Assembly: GCF_014205765.1 (NCBI RefSeq)
Contig: NZ_JACIIZ010000003.1
Span: 434,001-498,000 of the forward strand
DNA: 64,000 bases
Direction: 5' to 3'
Origin: Nitrospirillum iridis
Lineage (GTDB): Bacteria; Pseudomonadota; Alphaproteobacteria; Azospirillales; Azospirillaceae
In this document: positions 34,212 through 42,580 of the stretch, one piece after another
Numbering within the stretch: position 1 is the stretch's first letter
How the letters are laid out: every line of letters begins with the position of its first letter
The notes under the pieces: generated by a model
The model's input: the letters and a program-made list of their open reading frames with translations, nothing else
The model's database searches: none
Told to the model about the DNA's origin: nothing
Program-made: the position numbers and the translations under genes

Positions 34212-34226
34212 GCAGGAGCCATGCCA
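34212..34226 (-). promoter_or_regulatory. Candidate sigma-54 (-24/-12) promoter of the ABC-TCS-BKACE operon
   Basis: On the minus strand TGGCATGGCTCCTGC matches TGGCACG-N4-TTGC at 9 of 11 specified positions, with the essential GG and GC dinucleotides exactly 10 nt apart. The start site would be at about 34200, some 75 nt before the binding-protein ATG. The operon encodes its own sigma-54 activator, which makes this promoter type likely. Confidence 0.5.
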
Positions 34227-34477
34227 ACAAGCGACCGGTTGCCCGGCGGTGGGGGACGGCACTGGAAAACGCCAGCATCGCGGCGCGCTTGGGCACCAAG
34301 GGGCGCAGGAAGGGCGGGGACGGGCACGCCGGCGGTCCGGCGGATTTCCCGGCAGGGCCGGGCGGGGATTGTAACCTTTTCCGCCGTTGAGGATGACGCG
34401 GGGCCGGCGGATAGTCCATGGAGAACCCTGCCTCGGCGCAGCCCGGGGCCAATAATGGCGAAGGGGAGGGACGGCCC

Positions 34478-34825
34478 ATGTTCGGCAACACGCTGGCGCG
34501 CGCGACGCTGATCGGCCTGGTTCTGCAATTGATCATGGCGGCCGCCGGCCATTTCAGCCCCACCGTCGCCCAGTTCTTCGCCATCGGCGGCATGCTGATC
34601 TCGCTACTTGCCGGTTTGGTCCAGGGCGGGTCGCGGCCAACCTGGCGGGCGGCCGCCGTTGGTGGGGCCATCGCGGGCGGGGTTTGCGCCCTGCTTGGCA
34701 TCCTCGCCTCCTGGATCCTGGGTGATGTGCCGGCGATGATCCTGGCGATGGGCACCGCCATGTCGGCGTTCACCGGCGCCATCGGCGGTCTGATCGGCTG
34801 GCGCCTACCCCGGGTCTTGGCGTGA
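34478..34825 (+). CDS. Small multi-helix membrane protein
   Basis: This 115-residue protein is read from ATG 34478, which has AAGGGGAGGG upstream; ATG 34418 is an alternative without one. Four hydrophobic segments fill most of the length (LARATLIGLVLQLIMAAAG, FFAIGGMLISLLAGLV, GGAIAGGVCALLGILASWIL, AMILAMGTAMSAFTGAIGGLIG). It has no catalytic motif and no family that I recognise. It is divergent from the ABC operon. Confidence 0.7.
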   Translation: MFGNTLARATLIGLVLQLIMAAAGHFSPTVAQFFAIGGMLISLLAGLVQGGSRPTWRAAAVGGAIAGGVCALLGILASWILGDVPAMILAMGTAMSAFTGAIGGLIGWRLPRVLA

Positions 34826-34940
34826 GGGCGCGGTCGGTCTTGAGCCGTCAAGCGTCGTAGGCGGCGGCGGCGATTTGCGCTATGACGGCCCCCAAGCGGC
34901 CATAAGGCCGATAAGGTTCCCGCCTTTCGGAGAGCATTGG

Positions 34941-37040
34941 ATGAACCGTTCCCTGTACGCCCTGGGCGCGCCGCTGGCGCTGGCCCTGGCCGTCACCACC
35001 GCATCCCCGACCCGGGCGGCCGACGCGGCCGGTCATGGCCTGACGGCGCTGGAGTTGGCCACCCTGGACCGCGCCAGCGACGCGCGGGTTTCGCCCGACG
35101 GCCGCCAGCTGGTCTACGACGTCCGCACGGTGGACTATGACAACAACAAGTCGGCGCACGCGCTGTGGCTGAAGGACCTGGACGGCAAGGGCGAGGGCCG
35201 GCGCCTGACCATTTCCGACGGCGGCGCCACCAACCCGCGTTGGTCGGCCGATGGCAAGAGCCTCTATTTCCTGTCCGGCCGTTCTGGCAGCCAGCAGGTG
35301 TGGAAGACCGACGCCGCCAACGGCGCCCTGGGCGCCCAGGCGACCCAGGTGACGACCCTGCCCCTGGATGTCGGCAGCTTCAACCTCGCGCCGGACGGCA
35401 AGCACATCGTCATCTCCATGGCCGTGTTCCCCGGCGCGGAGACGGGCGACAAGCCGGCCAAGCCGGCGGCGACGCCCAAGGCCAGCGGCGTGGTGTTTGA
35501 CAAGGTCTTCGTCCGCCATTGGGACGAATGGGCCGACGGCACCCGCAACCATCTGTTCGCCCTGGCGTTGAATGGTGAGGGTGTCGCCACCGGTGCCGCC
35601 GTGCCGCTGATGAAGGGGTTCGACGGCGACGCGCCGGGCAAGCCCTTCGGCGACGACAGCGAAATCACCATCAGCCCCGATGGCAAGAGCGTCGTCTTCA
35701 CCGCCCGCCTGGCGGGCCGCACCGAACCGTGGAGCACCAACCTGGACCTGTGGCAGGTCCCCATGGATGGCAGCGCCGCACCGGTCAACCTGACCGCCAG
35801 CAACCCGGCCACGGACACCGGCCCTGTCTTCTCCCCGGACGGTGGCAAGCTGGCCTGGCGCGCCATGAAGCGCGCCACCTTCGAGGCCGACCGCTTCGGC
35901 ATCATGGTCCGCGACCTTAAGAGCGGCGAGACGCGCGAGATCGACCCCAGCTGGGATCGGTCCGCCGACACACTGGCCTGGACGGCCGACGGCCGCACCT
36001 TGCTGACCACCGCCTATGATGTGGGCCAGTCCAAGCTGTTCTCCGTCGACGTGAAATCGGGGGCGGTGAAGGCGCTGACGGGCGAGGGCCACGTGACGGC
36101 CATCGACCTGGTGAAGGGCAGCGACAAGGGCGTGGTCTACATGTCCGACAGCCTGTCCGGCCCCTCCCAGGCCTACCAGGTGTCGCTGAAGGGTGGGGAA
36201 GCGAAGCAGCTGACCCATGTCGGCGCCGACACGCTGGCCGGCATCACCCTGGGCGCCTATGAGCAGTTCAGCTTCCCCGGCTGGAACAACGAGACGGTGC
36301 ATGGCTATGTCGTGAAGCCGGCCAATTACCAGGCGGGCCACAAGTACCCGGTGGCCTTCATCATCCATGGCGGCCCCCAGGGCTCCTTCGGCAACGCCTG
36401 GAGTTTCCGCTGGAACCCTCAGGCCTATACCGGCGCCGGCTATGCCGTGGTCATGATCGACTTCCACGGCTCCACCGGTTACGGCCAAGCCTTCACCGAC
36501 GCCATCAGCCAGCATTGGGGCGACCGCCCGCTGGAGGATCTGCAGAAGGGCTGGGCCGCGGCGCTGGCCAAGTATCCCTTCCTGAACGGCGACCGCGCCT
36601 GCGCCCTGGGCGCCAGCTATGGCGGCTTCATGATCAACTGGATCGCCGGCAACTGGAACGGTCCGTGGAAGTGCCTGGTCAACCACGACGGCGTCTTCGA
36701 CAACCGCATGATGGGCTATTCCACCGAGGAACTGTGGTTCAGCGAGTGGGAGAACGGCGGCACCGTATGGGAGAACCCCGCCGGCTATGAACGCTTCAAC
36801 CCGTCCAGCCACGTGGACAAGTGGGTGAAGCCGCAGCTGATCATCCACGGCGGCCGCGACTTCCGCATTCCCTTCGAGCAAGGCCTGGGCGCCTACACCG
36901 CCCTGCAACGCAAGGGCGTGCCCAGCAAGCTGGTCTACTTCGCCGACGAGAACCACTGGGTGCTGAAGCCCCAGAATTCCGTCCAGTGGCACCAGGAGGT
37001 GCTGGGCTGGCTGAACCAGTGGACGGCCGAGGCCAAGTAA
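34941..37040 (+). CDS. Secreted S9 prolyl oligopeptidase / dipeptidyl-peptidase-like
   Basis: This 699-residue protein starts with a signal peptide (cleavage about residue 27, TRA-AD). An N-terminal beta-propeller (about 40-430) contains repeated SPDGRQLVY/SADGKSLYF/SPDGKSVVF motifs. The C-terminal alpha/beta-hydrolase (about 440-695) has the oxyanion region IHGGPQGSFG, nucleophile Ser in GASYGGFM, Asp in HGGRDFRIP and His in DENHWVL. It is expected to cleave small peptides in the periplasm. A strong terminator follows, so it is probably monocistronic. Confidence 0.95.
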   Translation: MNRSLYALGAPLALALAVTTASPTRAADAAGHGLTALELATLDRASDARVSPDGRQLVYDVRTVDYDNNKSAHALWLKDLDGKGEGRRLTISDGGATNPRWSADGKSLYFLSGRSGSQQVWKTDAANGALGAQATQVTTLPLDVGSFNLAPDGKHIVISMAVFPGAETGDKPAKPAATPKASGVVFDKVFVRHWDEWADGTRNHLFALALNGEGVATGAAVPLMKGFDGDAPGKPFGDDSEITISPDGKSVVFTARLAGRTEPWSTNLDLWQVPMDGSAAPVNLTASNPATDTGPVFSPDGGKLAWRAMKRATFEADRFGIMVRDLKSGETREIDPSWDRSADTLAWTADGRTLLTTAYDVGQSKLFSVDVKSGAVKALTGEGHVTAIDLVKGSDKGVVYMSDSLSGPSQAYQVSLKGGEAKQLTHVGADTLAGITLGAYEQFSFPGWNNETVHGYVVKPANYQAGHKYPVAFIIHGGPQGSFGNAWSFRWNPQAYTGAGYAVVMIDFHGSTGYGQAFTDAISQHWGDRPLEDLQKGWAAALAKYPFLNGDRACALGASYGGFMINWIAGNWNGPWKCLVNHDGVFDNRMMGYSTEELWFSEWENGGTVWENPAGYERFNPSSHVDKWVKPQLIIHGGRDFRIPFEQGLGAYTALQRKGVPSKLVYFADENHWVLKPQNSVQWHQEVLGWLNQWTAEAK

Positions 37041-37069
37041 GGCCGAAGCTCGCGCTCGCCGGAAATGGG

Positions 37070-37105
37070 AAGGGGCCGTCCGCAGGGGTGGCCCCTTTTC
37101 TTTTC
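37070..37105 (+). terminator. Intrinsic terminator after the S9 peptidase
   Basis: AAGGGGCC (37070-37077) pairs with GGCCCCTT (37090-37097), followed by a T-rich tail (TTTTCTTTT). It ends the plus-strand peptidase transcript just before the convergent hypothetical gene. Confidence 0.85.
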
Positions 37106-37121
37106 TGCCAAAGATGGGGGC

Positions 37122-37592
37122 TCACGTCGCTGGTTGTGTTTCCACCTTGCGCACCTCACCGCCAAACCGTTGCTGAACGACGGTGATTAAGCTCGGTTGG
37201 TCCGTGTAGACCTCGACGAAGCTTGTGCCGAAGGCCTTGATTTCCACCAACGCATTATGGATCAGCGGTTCCATTGGTCCATCGGCGCTGAAGCAGTTCC
37301 CCGTCAGGCGGGGGATTTCATGGCGCGGGACCAAGGCGAAAACGCCGTCCAGCAGCTGTGGGATGTTCCGAATGCGATGAAGCAGATCGGCCAGTGCAGG
37401 CACCAGGATCGGCTCCAGATCTTCATACTCCGTTAATTGAGCGCCGAGGCCATCTACAGCACCCGCATACCAGTCGCCGCCGGTCAACGCGGGAACGGCG
37501 GCAATGAAATCCAGGACGGTAGCCACTTGCGCGCCCGTGCAGGTCACGCGGTCGTCATCGATGTCCTTGCCGCGAATTTGAAGGACCAGCAT
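37122..37592 (-). CDS. Hypothetical protein (156 aa)
   Basis: This is an acidic, soluble protein with no signal peptide or membrane helix. It begins MLVLQIRGKDIDDDRV, shows mixed alpha/beta character and ends in a strand-rich region (FGTSFVEVYTDQPSLITVVQQRFGG). I do not recognise a domain. The size and acidity fit an immunity-type or small accessory protein, but no toxin gene is adjacent. It is slightly less GC-rich than its neighbours. Confidence 0.65.
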   Translation of the reverse strand: MLVLQIRGKDIDDDRVTCTGAQVATVLDFIAAVPALTGGDWYAGAVDGLGAQLTEYEDLEPILVPALADLLHRIRNIPQLLDGVFALVPRHEIPRLTGNCFSADGPMEPLIHNALVEIKAFGTSFVEVYTDQPSLITVVQQRFGGEVRKVETQPAT

Positions 37593-37729
37593 GAGTACCC
37601 TGTTTCAGGGATTAGGAAGCAGGGCACTATTCCACCATTCCGGCATGGAAGGCAGGGCTATTTGAAGCGGTCGCGTCATAGCTTGATAACCCAACCCCGG
37701 TTTCCTACGACAGTCATGCTGGGCCACCT

Positions 37730-38995
37730 TTAACCCATCCTTTTCGCCCGGCTCATCGCCGTCTCGATGTCCGGCAGGAACACCGTCAGGATGCCCAGGG
37801 CCGGCAAGTAGGCGCAGACCTTGTAGACGGTGGTGATGCTGGTGGCGTCCGCCAGCCAACCCAGGGCGGCGGCGGCCACGCCGGCCACGCCGAAAGCCAG
37901 GCCGAAGAACAGGCCGGCCACGGTGCCGACCTTGCCCGGCATCAGTTCCTGGGCATAGACGACGATGGCCGGGAAGGCGGAGGCTAGGCACACGCCGATG
38001 ACGCCGCTGAGCACACCGGTCCAGAACAGGTTGGCGTAGGGCAGGATCAGCGTGAAGGGCAGCACGCCCAGGATGGACCACCAGATGACGTGTTTGCGCC
38101 CGATACGATCGCCGATGGGCCCGCCAGCGATGGTGCCGACGGCCGCGGCGCCCAGGAAGATGAACAGGTGCAACTGCGCCGACGTCACCGACAGCCCGAA
38201 GGTCTGGATCAGGTAGAAGGTGAAGTAGCTGGTGATGCTGGCCAGGTAAACGTATTTGGAGAAGATCAGCGCCAGCAGGATGGCGAAGGCCAGGCTGACC
38301 TGGCGCGGGGTGAGGCCGGTCAGCTCCTCTTTCGCCACCTTGGCGGCCTTGGGCTTGGCGTTCCGCTGGTACCACAGGCCGATCCTGGCCAGGACCAGCA
38401 TGCCCAGGAAGGCGGTGGCCGAGAACCAGGCGATGCTGCCCCGGCCGTGCGGCACGATGATGAACGCCGCCAGCAGCGGCCCCAGGGCCGACCCGGCGTT
38501 GCCGCCCACCTGGAACAGCGATTGGGCCAAGCCATGGCGCCCGCCGGATGCCATGCGGGCCACGCGGGAGGATTCCGGATGGAAGACGGACGACCCCGTG
38601 CCGACCAGGGCGGCGGCCACCAGCACCAGCGGGAAGTTGGGCGCCGTCGCCAGCAACAACAGGCCGACCAGGGTGAAGCCCATGCCGATGGACAGCGAAT
38701 AGGGTTTGGGCTTGGCGTCGGTATAGAGGCCGATCAGCGGTTGCAGCAGCGAGGCGGTGATCTGGTAGACCAGGGTCACCAGGCCCACCTGGCTGAAGCT
38801 CAGATCGAAGCTGCCCTTGAGGATGGGGTATATCGCCGGCAGCATGGACTGCATCATGTCGTTCAACAGATGGCAGAAACTGATGGCGCCCAGCACCGTG
38901 AACACGGTGCCCCCGGCCCTTGCCGGGCTGGGGGCGGCGGGGGATGGGCCGGCAGGGGATGGCGCCATGGCGCCCATGCTATCGACCTCGCTCAC
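37730..38995 (-). CDS. Fosmidomycin-resistance-type MFS efflux transporter (Fsr-like)
   Basis: This protein of about 421 residues has 12 membrane helices. FCHLLNDMMQSMLPAIYPILKGSFDLSFSQVGLVTLVYQ is the characteristic Fsr/YfnC N-terminus, and GTGSSVFHPESSRVARMASGGRHGLAQSLFQVGGNAG is the conserved central motif. It is predicted to export a drug or metabolite by proton antiport. I use GTG 38995, which has GGGAG at good spacing; ATG 38977 is the alternative. It is divergent from the AraC gene, which probably regulates it. Confidence 0.9.
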   Translation of the reverse strand: MSEVDSMGAMAPSPAGPSPAAPSPARAGGTVFTVLGAISFCHLLNDMMQSMLPAIYPILKGSFDLSFSQVGLVTLVYQITASLLQPLIGLYTDAKPKPYSLSIGMGFTLVGLLLLATAPNFPLVLVAAALVGTGSSVFHPESSRVARMASGGRHGLAQSLFQVGGNAGSALGPLLAAFIIVPHGRGSIAWFSATAFLGMLVLARIGLWYQRNAKPKAAKVAKEELTGLTPRQVSLAFAILLALIFSKYVYLASITSYFTFYLIQTFGLSVTSAQLHLFIFLGAAAVGTIAGGPIGDRIGRKHVIWWSILGVLPFTLILPYANLFWTGVLSGVIGVCLASAFPAIVVYAQELMPGKVGTVAGLFFGLAFGVAGVAAAALGWLADATSITTVYKVCAYLPALGILTVFLPDIETAMSRAKRMG

Positions 38996-39166
38996 TGGTG
39001 ACACTCCCGCATCTGGGCCGCGTGCCGCCGCGGCCTCCTGTTTTGCCAACCGGCCGCTTGCGTTTCGGCGGCCGATCGACAAGCTAACGCGTACGCCTGC
39101 GGCCTGCTTTCGTCTTTAGGCCAAACTATTGCGGGATTGGGCCAACACGGATTTTGGGGGGCGGGC

Positions 39167-39967
39167 ATGGTCCGCAATGTGCGTTCACACACGTTCGAGA
39201 CGGCGCCGCAGCCGATCATCGCCATCGGCAACGATTATCCCCCGGGGCACGTGCTGCCGCCGCACCAGCATCGCCGCTGCCAACTGCTCTACGGCATCCG
39301 GGGCGTGATGACGGTGGCGACGGCGCAAGGGTCGTGGTTGGTGCCGGCCGAGCGCGCCGTTTGGATCCCGGCCGGCGTGGTGCATGAGGTGGAGGTGGTG
39401 GTGGGCCCCGCCGCCATGCGCAGCCTGTATATCGACCCAACCGTCCTGCCAGCGGCGCGAGGCCGGGAAACCCTGGATCCCCGCGCGGGCCACTGCCAAG
39501 TGGTCAGTGTCACACCCCTGGTGCACGCCTTGCTGACGGAGGCGGCGGAACTGCCGCTTGAGGTGTCGCCGGAAAGCCGGGGTGGCATGATCATGGCCCT
39601 GCTGGTGCACGAACTGCCATCGTTGCGCGTCCTGCCGTTGGCCATGCCCTGGCCAGCCGACGCCCGGCTGGCGGCCCGGTGCCGGGTTTTCGTGACCGCC
39701 CCCGACCCGCACGCCACCATCGACGTCTGGGCGGACGCCTTGGGGATGAGCAGGCGGGCCTTCACCCGCCAGTTCCGCCGCGAAACCGGCCTCAGCTTCG
39801 CCGCTTGGCGGCAACAGGCCTGCCTGTTCGCGGCCTTGCCCCGCCTGGCGGCGGGTGACCCGGTGACCACCGTGGCGCTGGACCTGGGCTATGACAGCCC
39901 CGCCGCGTTCACCAGCATGTTCAAGCGCCTGCTGGGCGTGCCCCCCAGCCGCTATCTGGGGTCTTGA
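39167..39967 (+). CDS. AraC-family regulator
   Basis: This 266-residue protein has an N-terminal cupin sensor (about 25-100; PPGHVLPPHQHRRCQLLYGIRGVMTVAT) and a C-terminal AraC double helix-turn-helix (about 180-265; DVWADALGMSRRAFTRQFRRETGLSFAAWRQQ, VALDLGYDSPAAFTSMFKRLLGVPPSRY). ATG 39167 with GGGGGGCGGG upstream is preferred to ATG 39137. It probably controls the divergent MFS pump. A GC-rich hairpin (39982-40007) follows. Confidence 0.93.
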   Translation: MVRNVRSHTFETAPQPIIAIGNDYPPGHVLPPHQHRRCQLLYGIRGVMTVATAQGSWLVPAERAVWIPAGVVHEVEVVVGPAAMRSLYIDPTVLPAARGRETLDPRAGHCQVVSVTPLVHALLTEAAELPLEVSPESRGGMIMALLVHELPSLRVLPLAMPWPADARLAARCRVFVTAPDPHATIDVWADALGMSRRAFTRQFRRETGLSFAAWRQQACLFAALPRLAAGDPVTTVALDLGYDSPAAFTSMFKRLLGVPPSRYLGS

Positions 39968-39981
39968 AGCGCACGAATACA

Positions 39982-40007
39982 GGGCGGCGGCACGTCAGCC
40001 GCCGCCC
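39982..40007. terminator. GC-rich hairpin between convergent genes
   Basis: GGGCGGCGGC (39982-39991) pairs perfectly with GCCGCCGCCC (39998-40007) over a 6-nt loop. No T tract follows, so termination is only probable from its position between the AraC gene and the small convergent gene. Confidence 0.5.
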
Positions 40008-40026
40008 CGCTGGAAACACCGTTCCG

Positions 40027-40290
40027 TCAGATGGCTTCGAAGGTGGCGATCGCCGGCGCCCCGGCCAATTGGCCCACATACTTGACAGTGAAGGGGCTGG
40101 GCAACTGCGGTCCCAGGATGACGGTGGCGGTGATCACGTAGGTTTCCCCCTTCGACAACCCGTTGCCACTGACGGCGAAGACAGTGACATTGGGGGACGG
40201 GCCGCCCCAGGTGTAGGTGCCCAGGCCGCCGGCAATCGGAGTGCCATGGCCCGAGATCCGGGTGTTGGTGAATTCTGTCACGCCTGACAT
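40027..40290 (-). CDS. Small beta-rich protein of unknown function (87 aa)
   Basis: This 87-residue protein starts at ATG 40290 with GGAGA upstream. It has no signal peptide and no Cys. It is Gly/Thr/Val-rich with alternating strands (TYTWGGPSPNVTVFAVSGNG, ETYVITATVILG, FTVKYVGQLAG), suggesting a compact beta-sandwich. It resembles the 125-residue protein at 2562-2939 in composition, size class and AT-rich promoter, but I cannot show homology by eye. Function unknown. Confidence 0.7.
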   Translation of the reverse strand: MSGVTEFTNTRISGHGTPIAGGLGTYTWGGPSPNVTVFAVSGNGLSKGETYVITATVILGPQLPSPFTVKYVGQLAGAPAIATFEAI

Positions 40291-40891
40291 TTAAATCTCC
40301 ATCCTTGAGGGTTGACGCCAAGGCGGCGCACGTCGCAGTTTTCTGGATCACAGATTGTTCATGTTTCATGCGAAACACGTATAAGCTGTGCCGCATCGCA
40401 CAATGCGTCAATTCAAAAAGTATCAAATTCTTAAAAAGTTCTTTTTAAGGTTGCTGTGGAGGACGTCCCCGGGGCTCCGCTGGACGTGGCCCTGAGCCGG
40501 TGGTGCCATGGACGACCAACGTCGGCAGAAAGATCGCCGGGCCATGTTGGCCGCCGCTCTGGCTCCGCATCGTCCTGGGGGAGGGCCAGCACCAGATGAA
40601 GGCCTTGGATGCCGCAGCGCTGGGCGCTGAACAGGTCATTCTAGAGGTCGGGGCGGGGATAACCCGGCCCCCCCCAGCCGGCCGCAGGCGCCCCGCATCA
40701 TCTCCGCCCCGGCATTGCCCAAACATAGCCCAGGGCCAGGGCCGGCGGCTGGGGGCGAGGGCCAGGGGCCACGCGCGGGGGCGGCTTGCGCGGCATGAAG
40801 ACGGGAACCTCGGTGAATTGCATCAACCGCAATCCACCCGCTTGGAATCCACCCGCTGGGCCCCCCGCGCAACGTCCCACCACCGACGACG
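40291..40891. other. Intergenic region without a supported gene
   Basis: Bases 40291-40450 are AT-rich and probably hold the promoter of the small minus-strand gene. They include a palindrome with 9-bp arms, CTTAAAAAG/CTTTTTAAG (40430-40449). Bases 40450-40891 are GC-rich and open in several frames, but none has coding character, a ribosome site or a recognisable product. It may be decayed sequence. Confidence 0.5.
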
Positions 40892-41668
40892 TCACGCGTC
40901 GAGGATGGCCACCGCCCGGGTCCACCCGGCTGACGCCCCCTTGATCTTGGCCGGGAAGCAGGAAACGGTGAAACCCGTGGCCGGCAGCGCCTCCAAATTG
41001 TGGAGCTTCTCAAGGTGGCAATAGCCGATATCGCGGCCCGCCTTGTGCCCTTCCCAGATCAGTCCCACGTCCTTGGTCTCGGCGAACTTCTTGGCGGTGT
41101 GAGGGAAGGGGGCGTCCCAGCTCCACGCGTCGGTGCCGGTGACACGCACGCCCCGCTCCGTCAGATACAGCGTGGCTTCGCGGCCCATGCCGCAACCGGC
41201 CCCCAGGAAGTCCGGCTGGCCATAGCGTGATCCGGCCCGGGTATTGACCAGCACGATGTCCAGCGGCCGCAGGGTGTGGCCGATGCGGGCCAGTTCGGCC
41301 TCCACCTCCGCCGCCGTCACCACGTGACCGTCGGGCAGGTGGCGGAAATCCAGCTTGACCCCCGGATTGAAGCACCAGTCCAGCGGCACCTCATCGATGG
41401 TGATCGCCCGTTCGCCCTGGTTCATGGTGGAGGCGTAGTGCCAGGGCGCGTCCAGGTGGGTGCCGTTGTGGGTGGACAGGCGCACCGTCTCGGCGGCGGC
41501 GAATTCCGCGTCCGGCATGTCGTTGGGATCCAGCTCGGGGAAGAACATCGTCAGCTCGCCCAGCGTATCCTTGTGCGTCTGGTACTCGATATGGGGCCGC
41601 ATGAAGGGCGGGTCCGCCACCGTGTCGTTATCCAGCGTGACGGAGATGTCGATGAAGGTGCGGGCCAT
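40892..41668 (-). CDS. Cyclase-family metal hydrolase (kynurenine formamidase/isatin hydrolase type)
   Basis: This 258-residue protein carries the family metal-binding motif HNGTHLDAPWH (HxGTHxDxPxH) and the N-terminal FIDISVTLDNDT. GTDAWSWDAPF and CFPAKIKGASAGWTRAVAIL complete the fold. Family members hydrolyse N-formylkynurenine, isatin or related amides and lactones. It is divergent from a TetR regulator that probably controls it. No other tryptophan-degradation gene is nearby, so the substrate is open. Confidence 0.92.
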   Translation of the reverse strand: MARTFIDISVTLDNDTVADPPFMRPHIEYQTHKDTLGELTMFFPELDPNDMPDAEFAAAETVRLSTHNGTHLDAPWHYASTMNQGERAITIDEVPLDWCFNPGVKLDFRHLPDGHVVTAAEVEAELARIGHTLRPLDIVLVNTRAGSRYGQPDFLGAGCGMGREATLYLTERGVRVTGTDAWSWDAPFPHTAKKFAETKDVGLIWEGHKAGRDIGYCHLEKLHNLEALPATGFTVSCFPAKIKGASAGWTRAVAILDA

Positions 41669-41950
41669 GGATGCGGGGTCCTGTCAGTGCCGTTCGAAAG
41701 GGGACGGGGACCACCCGGGAATCCCAGGCCAAGCGACTATCCCTGTGTTCCTCCCGTCTTGGCCCGCATTAGAGCGGCGGCGCGCGGAAACGCAAAATCG
41801 ATAAACCCCATGCGTCGCCATCGGCAAACGGGATAGCTGCCGCCTGTCCCGTGGCACCCGCCCTGTTGAAAGGGATGTCGCTGCCCCTTAACCCCGACCC
41901 CCAGCCCCGCTATAAGGCGGTGTACGGCTGGATATGGGGACCCATCGGCC

Positions 41951-42571
41951 ATGGCTGTGGAAGAGTACCGGGAACGGGTGAAGTCCGAGAAGCGCGCCGC
42001 GGCGCTGGCCGCCGCCGGCGAGGCGTTCCTGCGTCAGGGCTATGACCGCACCACGCTGGCGCAGGTGGCCAAGGCCGCCGGCATCTCCACCGGCACCCTG
42101 TTCAAGCATTTCCCCACCAAAGCGGCCCTGTTCGGCGGCATCATGGAACAGCTGTGGGAGGCGGATCCGGAACTGCAGCGCCCCCTGCCACCCGCTGGCA
42201 ACCCCGCCGCCGGCCTGACCGCCATCGGCCACGACTATGCCGGCAAGCTGCGCCAGCCCCGGACCGCGCCTTTGTTCCGCGTCATCATCGCCGAGGCGCC
42301 GCGCTTTCCCGAACTGGGCCAGGCCCTGTTCCAGCGGGGCAAGGCGCCCTACCTGGACCGGCTGCACGCCTATCTGCGGTCGGAGATCGCGGCCGGCACC
42401 ATGGCCGTCGGTGACGTTCCCCTGGCCGCGCGCCAGTTCCTGGGCATGATCAACGACCTGATCTTCTGGCCGACCTTCTTCGCCGCCGATCAGGGACTGG
42501 GCGATGCGGAGGTGGCGCGGGTGATCGATGAGGCCGTGCTGACCCTGCTGGGCCGCTACGGACGGTCTTAA
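41951..42571 (+). CDS. TetR-family regulator
   Basis: This 206-residue protein has an N-terminal TetR helix-turn-helix (about 12-58; AALAAAGEAFLRQGYDRTTLAQVAKAAGISTGTLFKHFPTKAALF) and a C-terminal AefR-like ligand domain (PLAARQFLGMINDLIFWPTFF). It is divergent from the cyclase-family gene, with a 282-base gap that should contain its operator. Its ligand is unknown. Confidence 0.92.
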   Translation: MAVEEYRERVKSEKRAAALAAAGEAFLRQGYDRTTLAQVAKAAGISTGTLFKHFPTKAALFGGIMEQLWEADPELQRPLPPAGNPAAGLTAIGHDYAGKLRQPRTAPLFRVIIAEAPRFPELGQALFQRGKAPYLDRLHAYLRSEIAAGTMAVGDVPLAARQFLGMINDLIFWPTFFAADQGLGDAEVARVIDEAVLTLLGRYGRS

Positions 42572-42580
42572 GGGCGGTCT

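Noticed and set aside
34126-34851. N-terminal extension of the ABC binding-protein frame
   Set aside because: A signal peptide and GGGAGG site mark the true start at 34125. The extension is antisense to a small membrane gene and runs through the candidate promoter.
34848-36992. 714-codon open frame on the minus strand
   Set aside because: It lies opposite the S9 peptidase, which has a signal peptide, propeller and catalytic triad. The shadow has no recognisable motif.
40445-41024. Overlapping open frames of 93-174 codons on both strands
   Set aside because: There is no ribosome site, domain or consistent codon bias. The frames extend into the 3' end of the cyclase gene in antisense.
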